From Gudongella sp034006985 (GTDB lineage: Bacteria > Bacillota > Clostridia > Tissierellales > Tissierellaceae), in NCBI GenBank assembly GCA_034006985.1, contig JAVERT010000004.1, forward strand, positions 1 to 64,000: DNA of 64,000 nucleotides. The letters run 5' to 3'. The position numbers and the translations under genes were made by a program. How positions within the stretch are numbered: the first letter of the stretch is position 1; every line of letters starts with the position of its first letter. A model generated the notes under the pieces. The model was given only the letters and a program-made list of their open reading frames with translations. It was not told where the DNA came from and did not search any database. Of the stretch, positions 61,155 through 64,000 are shown one piece after another.

Positions 61155-61385
61155 CTATAAATTTAATAATTTATCTATGCCTGTCTTATCGAAACCTACT
61201 ATAATCTCGCCATTGATATCTAGAACTGGTACTCCTCTTTGTCCAGATTTTTGAACCATTTCTACTGCTTTATCATGATCCGTAGAAACATCGTAATCTT
61301 CGTAAGAAACATTTTTGGAACTAAGGTAATCCTTTACCTTTGTGCACCAAGGTCAAGTTGGTGTTGAATAAATAATTACGTTCAT
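61155..61385 (-). CDS. Glutaredoxin-like selenoprotein (in-frame TGA as selenocysteine)
   Basis: 76 residues when TGA at 61353-61355 is read as Sec. The sequence is MNVIIYSTPT-U-PWCTKVKDYL, with Sec11 and Cys14 forming a U-x-x-C redox site, cis-Pro in GVPV (51-54) and VGFD at 63-66. This is the YruB/NrdH-like small glutaredoxin fold whose family has CPWC/CPYC there. ATG has AAGGAGG eight bases ahead and a TAG stop; the frame is otherwise open. A hairpin (AAGGTA/TACCTT) starts about 15 bases after the TGA. Alternative: a sequencing error or nonsense mutation in a Cys gene, made unlikely by the intact frame, the hairpin and mnmH nearby. Confidence 0.9.
61323..61340 (-). promoter_or_regulatory. 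Candidate bacterial SECIS hairpin
   Basis: On the minus strand AAGGTA-AAGGAT-TACCTT gives a 6-bp stem and 6-base loop containing GG. The loop is about 20 bases downstream of the TGA, inside the window where bacterial SECIS loops bind SelB. Stem position is visible; SelB binding is inference. Confidence 0.65.
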
Positions 61386-61420
61386 TTGAAATTCCTCCTT
61401 ATTTGTGTTTGATTACTATA

Positions 61421-61450
61421 CTTATACCAAAATTTGCGTTATCTAATCAA
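61421..61450 (-). promoter_or_regulatory. Promoter of the selenoprotein gene
   Basis: Minus strand TTGATT (61445-61450), 18-base spacer, TATAAG (61421-61426) preceded by TGG. The transcript would begin about 30 bases before the ATG, making the gene monocistronic. Confidence 0.5.
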
Positions 61451-61537
61451 ATCTTTTTAAAACTTGGTACCCAACATATTTTTTATATTCCAATTTATAC
61501 CAACATTAATATTATAAACTACTACATAAATAGATTC

Positions 61538-61686
61538 ATTACCTCTATTAACTTTCAGGAGACTAGTTACTTAGTTTCCTTGACAAATAGACAAGTATAA
61601 CAGTCTCTCTCTCCTCTTGGGAGGTCCTAGGCATACAAATATATGATTTTATTAAACTACCCTCTTGGAGCCTAATAAGAGGTACA
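61538..61686 (-). ncRNA. Candidate structured RNA of unknown class
   Basis: An intergenic element without a convincing reading frame. On the minus strand TACCTCTTATTA (61684-61673) can pair with TTAATAGAGGTA (61551-61540), 11 pairs with one bulge, closing about 120 bases. Inside, GAGACT pairs with AGTCTC and CTTG with CAAG. The same CCTCTT can instead form a local hairpin with AAGAGG, so two folds compete. CCAAGAGG occurs twice. Strand is inferred from neighbouring genes; a leader, riboswitch-like element or stand-alone RNA all remain possible. Confidence 0.4.
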
Positions 61687-61721
61687 TATTCACAATTTCA
61701 ATAATTGTACATAATCTTCTC

Positions 61722-62306
61722 CTATAGATTGATAATATACCAAGCAGCTCTTTTATCTACATTTATCACTTGAACTTCACCAAACAATATTTCAAGTTCG
61801 GGTTTTACATCTTTTATAAAATTAAAATAATCTCCACCTTCAAGCCATTCAACAAAATCATTTAGTAACTTTCTGCTTTGATTATAGTCATATATCACAA
61901 GTTTGTGTTTTGTTACTCTAGCCATTTCCTTATACATTATGAGTCTTTGTTCTCTTACCATACCGTGTGCAACATAAGATGCTATAGAAATATCAAAACT
62001 ATTATCATCGATATTTAATCCCTCTAGAATATCCCAATTTTTAAAATCAATTTCATCAGTTTTAATCTTTTTTTTTGCAATTTGGATCATTTTTTCTACT
62101 GGTTCTACCCCCATTACTTTTAAGCCGTTCTCTTGTAAAACTTTGCAAAGTGCTCCTGTTCCTGATCCAATGTCAATAACAGACTTAAAACTAGTTAAAT
62201 TTAAAGTATCTCTATGCTTTATAAAGATACTTTTATAATATTTATATTGATAATTGTAAAACAAGCCATAAATACTAGCGATATTATGAAATACACCTTT
62301 TTTCAT
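61722..62306 (-). CDS. Class I SAM-dependent methyltransferase
   Basis: 194 residues. Motif I IDIGSGTGALCKVL (about 41-54), acidic EPVEKM after strand 2, and SIASYVAHGM (motif IV-like) form a Rossmann methyltransferase. The substrate is unknown; the helical N-terminal 35 residues are lid-like. AAGGAGCTAAG precedes the ATG, and it follows UvsE by 12 bases, suggesting cotranscription. Confidence 0.85.
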   Translation of the reverse strand: MKKGVFHNIASIYGLFYNYQYKYYKSIFIKHRDTLNLTSFKSVIDIGSGTGALCKVLQENGLKVMGVEPVEKMIQIAKKKIKTDEIDFKNWDILEGLNIDDNSFDISIASYVAHGMVREQRLIMYKEMARVTKHKLVIYDYNQSRKLLNDFVEWLEGGDYFNFIKDVKPELEILFGEVQVINVDKRAAWYIINL

Positions 62307-62318
62307 TTTCTTAGCTCC

Positions 62319-63569
62319 TTAAATATGAAAATAATAAGATTCTAATAGATATTCTTGATTGTATTTTACTGCTAATTTATACAACTTATTTTTAACAGCT
62401 TTTAATGATATTTTATCGTCTTTAAACCTAATTAAACTCTTTCTAATATCATCTTTTTCTTTTAAGTTTGAGCTATCTTTAAAATACCCCCAAACATGTT
62501 CTAATGCATTAAGTTCATTGCCCTTAAAAGATTTTATTATAAGTGCACCATCAATCAACATATAAAAATCGACTACTGGGTAACTATTTTTATCTTTTAA
62601 AAGCTCACGAATAGCATTATAATTAAGAGGTGCTCGCTCTAAAACACTATATTTATACCTACTCCATTCATTTTCAAGAACTTTGATGTTTTCTTTTTTA
62701 TTTAAAAGATTAATAGTCTTTATTGCTGATAGGTTTTTGTCCTTGACCTCTAACATAATATCTAAATCAAACTCTATCTGATTATCCAAAAACTCTTTAA
62801 ATTCTACTAAATCAATAGATTCTGAATGAGCACCTGCATTTTTAAGAATATTTTGCTGTGAATAATGAATCTTTTGTTTTCCATCTTTCTTTTTCCATGT
62901 CTTGTTTGCTAATTCAATCCAATATTTATCATTTCCTGGACAATTATTGACTTTATGATGTAAATTGTCAAATACTACTGGTATTTGATTATTAATTCCA
63001 ATTTCTAGAACTTCTTCTATATTATAAGATTTATCATCATTTTCAATTACAAGACGCTTCTTAATAGAGTCATCTAGGGCGTGATAACTTTTCGAAAATC
63101 TTTTTATAGCATTTGCCTTATCCCCATAAACACCACCAATATGGATTATAATTTTATTTGAGGCATCTAATTGGAGAGCGTCTAAAAATCTATTGTGGTA
63201 CACCAAATCTTCAACTGCTCTGTTAACAACTTCCACCTTATGAGAATTAATTACCGTATATTGTCCTGGGTGCATTGAAAGTCTAATACCAGTTTTAATA
63301 ATAATTTCTTTGAGCTCATTAAATTCTTCAACTAATATTTTATCCCATTGGAGTTTATTAACAGGACTTGACCCGAAAGGAATTATATCTGATGAAATAC
63401 GGAACATTTTAATATTATTATCTGCATTATATTTCAATATCCTAATAAGAGTATTTAAATTATATTTGCTAATCTCCAAAAGCCTTTCTTCTGTAGCATT
63501 TTTTTGAATTGTACCTTTAATTCTTGTATCAGCAACCCCTTTTAAAAGACATGCATAGCCTATTCGCAT
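62319..63569 (-). CDS. uvsE: UV DNA damage endonuclease UvsE with C-terminal extension
   Basis: 416 residues; the UVDE TIM barrel occupies about 1-300. Metal-site motifs include RISSDIIPFGSSPVN, RLSMHPGQYTVIN, KIIIHIGGVYGDK, and VIENDDKSYN, with NLHHKVN and DIMLEVKDK. It nicks 5' to UV photoproducts and other lesions for repair. About 110 residues beyond the barrel are unassigned, making it longer than the 290-330-residue core. ATG directly follows the glucosaminidase stop. Confidence 0.92.
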   Translation of the reverse strand: MRIGYACLLKGVADTRIKGTIQKNATEERLLEISKYNLNTLIRILKYNADNNIKMFRISSDIIPFGSSPVNKLQWDKILVEEFNELKEIIIKTGIRLSMHPGQYTVINSHKVEVVNRAVEDLVYHNRFLDALQLDASNKIIIHIGGVYGDKANAIKRFSKSYHALDDSIKKRLVIENDDKSYNIEEVLEIGINNQIPVVFDNLHHKVNNCPGNDKYWIELANKTWKKKDGKQKIHYSQQNILKNAGAHSESIDLVEFKEFLDNQIEFDLDIMLEVKDKNLSAIKTINLLNKKENIKVLENEWSRYKYSVLERAPLNYNAIRELLKDKNSYPVVDFYMLIDGALIIKSFKGNELNALEHVWGYFKDSSNLKEKDDIRKSLIRFKDDKISLKAVKNKLYKLAVKYNQEYLLESYYFHI

Positions 63570-64000
63570 TTATAATCCTACTCTATCAAGTTCTTTAAGA
63601 TTATTATCTTTAATAATTTTCATTAACTTTAATGGATAAGCTGGATCGGTTGCATAACCTGCTCTTCTAATTGCCCAAGCACCCATATTGCTATTGTACA
63701 TTACATCTCTAAATATTCCATATCTCTCAGCATTTAATAAAAGTGCTTTATGGTCATTCCAACTTTCCTGTGGATTATTATAAGCTCTAAATTTTGCATC
63801 TACATTATATCTAATGCCATTATAAACTTCCCAAGTATAAGATATAACCGACCCATTTGTTGAAGAACCTTTTATGCCAAATAGATTGTTAGATTTTTTT
63901 CCATTATATTTATCACTTGGAACTGATTGACCCCACCCGGTCTCTAGTATAGCTTGAGCAGTTTGTAATGCTGCTGACATACCAGTCTTTTTATATGAAG
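63570..64000 (-). CDS. Glucosaminidase-domain protein (5' end outside window)
   Basis: At least 143 codons; reading continues past the right window edge (SYKKTG before MSAALQ), so the true start is missing. AILETGWGQS holds the catalytic Glu of FlgJ/LytG-type endo-beta-N-acetylglucosaminidases. NLFGIK, WEVYNGIRYNVDAKFRAY and AGYATDPAYP are the usual substrate-groove motifs. It hydrolyses peptidoglycan. The stop is immediately followed by the UvsE start, so they are cotranscribed. Confidence 0.9.
   Translation of the reverse strand, partial: SYKKTGMSAALQTAQAILETGWGQSVPSDKYNGKKSNNLFGIKGSSTNGSVISYTWEVYNGIRYNVDAKFRAYNNPQESWNDHKALLLNAERYGIFRDVMYNSNMGAWAIRRAGYATDPAYPLKLMKIIKDNNLKELDRVGL

Noticed and set aside
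61353..61355. TGA taken as a nonsense mutation, making the gene a pseudogene.
   Set aside because: It replaces precisely the redox Cys of the family, the frame is intact on both sides, a SECIS-like hairpin follows and mnmH is present.

Overview
The window is about 64 kb of an AT-rich chromosome from an anaerobic, Gram-positive, low-GC Firmicute of the Clostridia/Tissierellia type. The evidence is the codon bias, the strong AAGGAGG ribosome binding sites, hutH, a Na+-translocating NQR-type operon, rubrerythrin-like and Mrp/DUF134 proteins, and selenium use. It looks like core chromosome: there are no insertion sequences, phage genes, CRISPR arrays or tRNAs. Species assignment is inference.

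Layout. 1-46 is the 5' end of a 16S rRNA read leftward, with its leader and a near-consensus rrn promoter. 0.4-11.6 kb holds an orphan NarL-type regulator, hutH, a LacI-type regulator, a 1764-residue pseudokinase/ATPase/TPR/GAF/GGDEF signalling protein, a MarR regulator, a lipid kinase and two envelope-associated proteins. 11.7-15.5 kb is a heterodimeric ABC exporter (BmrCD type), followed by a 6S RNA gene. 15.9-22.8 kb carries an RluA enzyme, NAD kinase, a PBP-SEDS-FHA cell-wall cluster, then pspC-like, recX, GIY-YIG and glpP-like genes. 22.8-27.8 kb is a two-component system with a polysaccharide deacetylase and a lipoprotein. 28.2-39.6 kb has an MFS transporter, a lysophospholipase-like hydrolase, ROK kinase, NagZ, a TGS-uridine kinase, two more pseudouridine synthases, a YhcC-type radical SAM protein and a Cof hydrolase. 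39.7-45.9 kb has a His-rich DUF1292 protein, an orphan DNA methyltransferase, methionine sulfoxide repair, lrgAB with a structured leader, a ferritin-like protein and a RelA/SpoT-domain protein. 45.9-49.9 kb is nqrBCDEF without nqrA. 50-57 kb has a parvulin, cold-shock protein, methylglyoxal synthase, FatA-type thioesterase, HerA-like ATPase, EamA permease, DUF1893 and mnmH. 57.3-61.4 kb has ftsH, an ECF S component, an Mrp ATPase, DUF134 and a small selenocysteine glutaredoxin. 61.5-64 kb has a structured intergenic element, a methyltransferase, UvsE and a glucosaminidase cut by the window edge.

Main points. (1) 61155-61385 is a glutaredoxin-like selenoprotein with in-frame TGA at the first redox position (U-P-W-C) and a hairpin about 20 nt downstream placed like a bacterial SECIS. 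A conventional ORF caller would miss it. The tRNA 2-selenouridine synthase mnmH lies in the same window. (2) The NQR-type pump has B, C, D, E and F but neither NqrA/RnfC nor RnfB, and B and C are of Rnf-like length. (3) Two intergenic regions, upstream of lrgA and at 61538-61686, have long inverted pairings suggesting undescribed RNA elements. (4) The giant GGDEF protein has a kinase fold stripped of its catalytic Asp residues. Several starts are placed from Shine-Dalgarno position rather than the longest reading frame, as noted in each entry.
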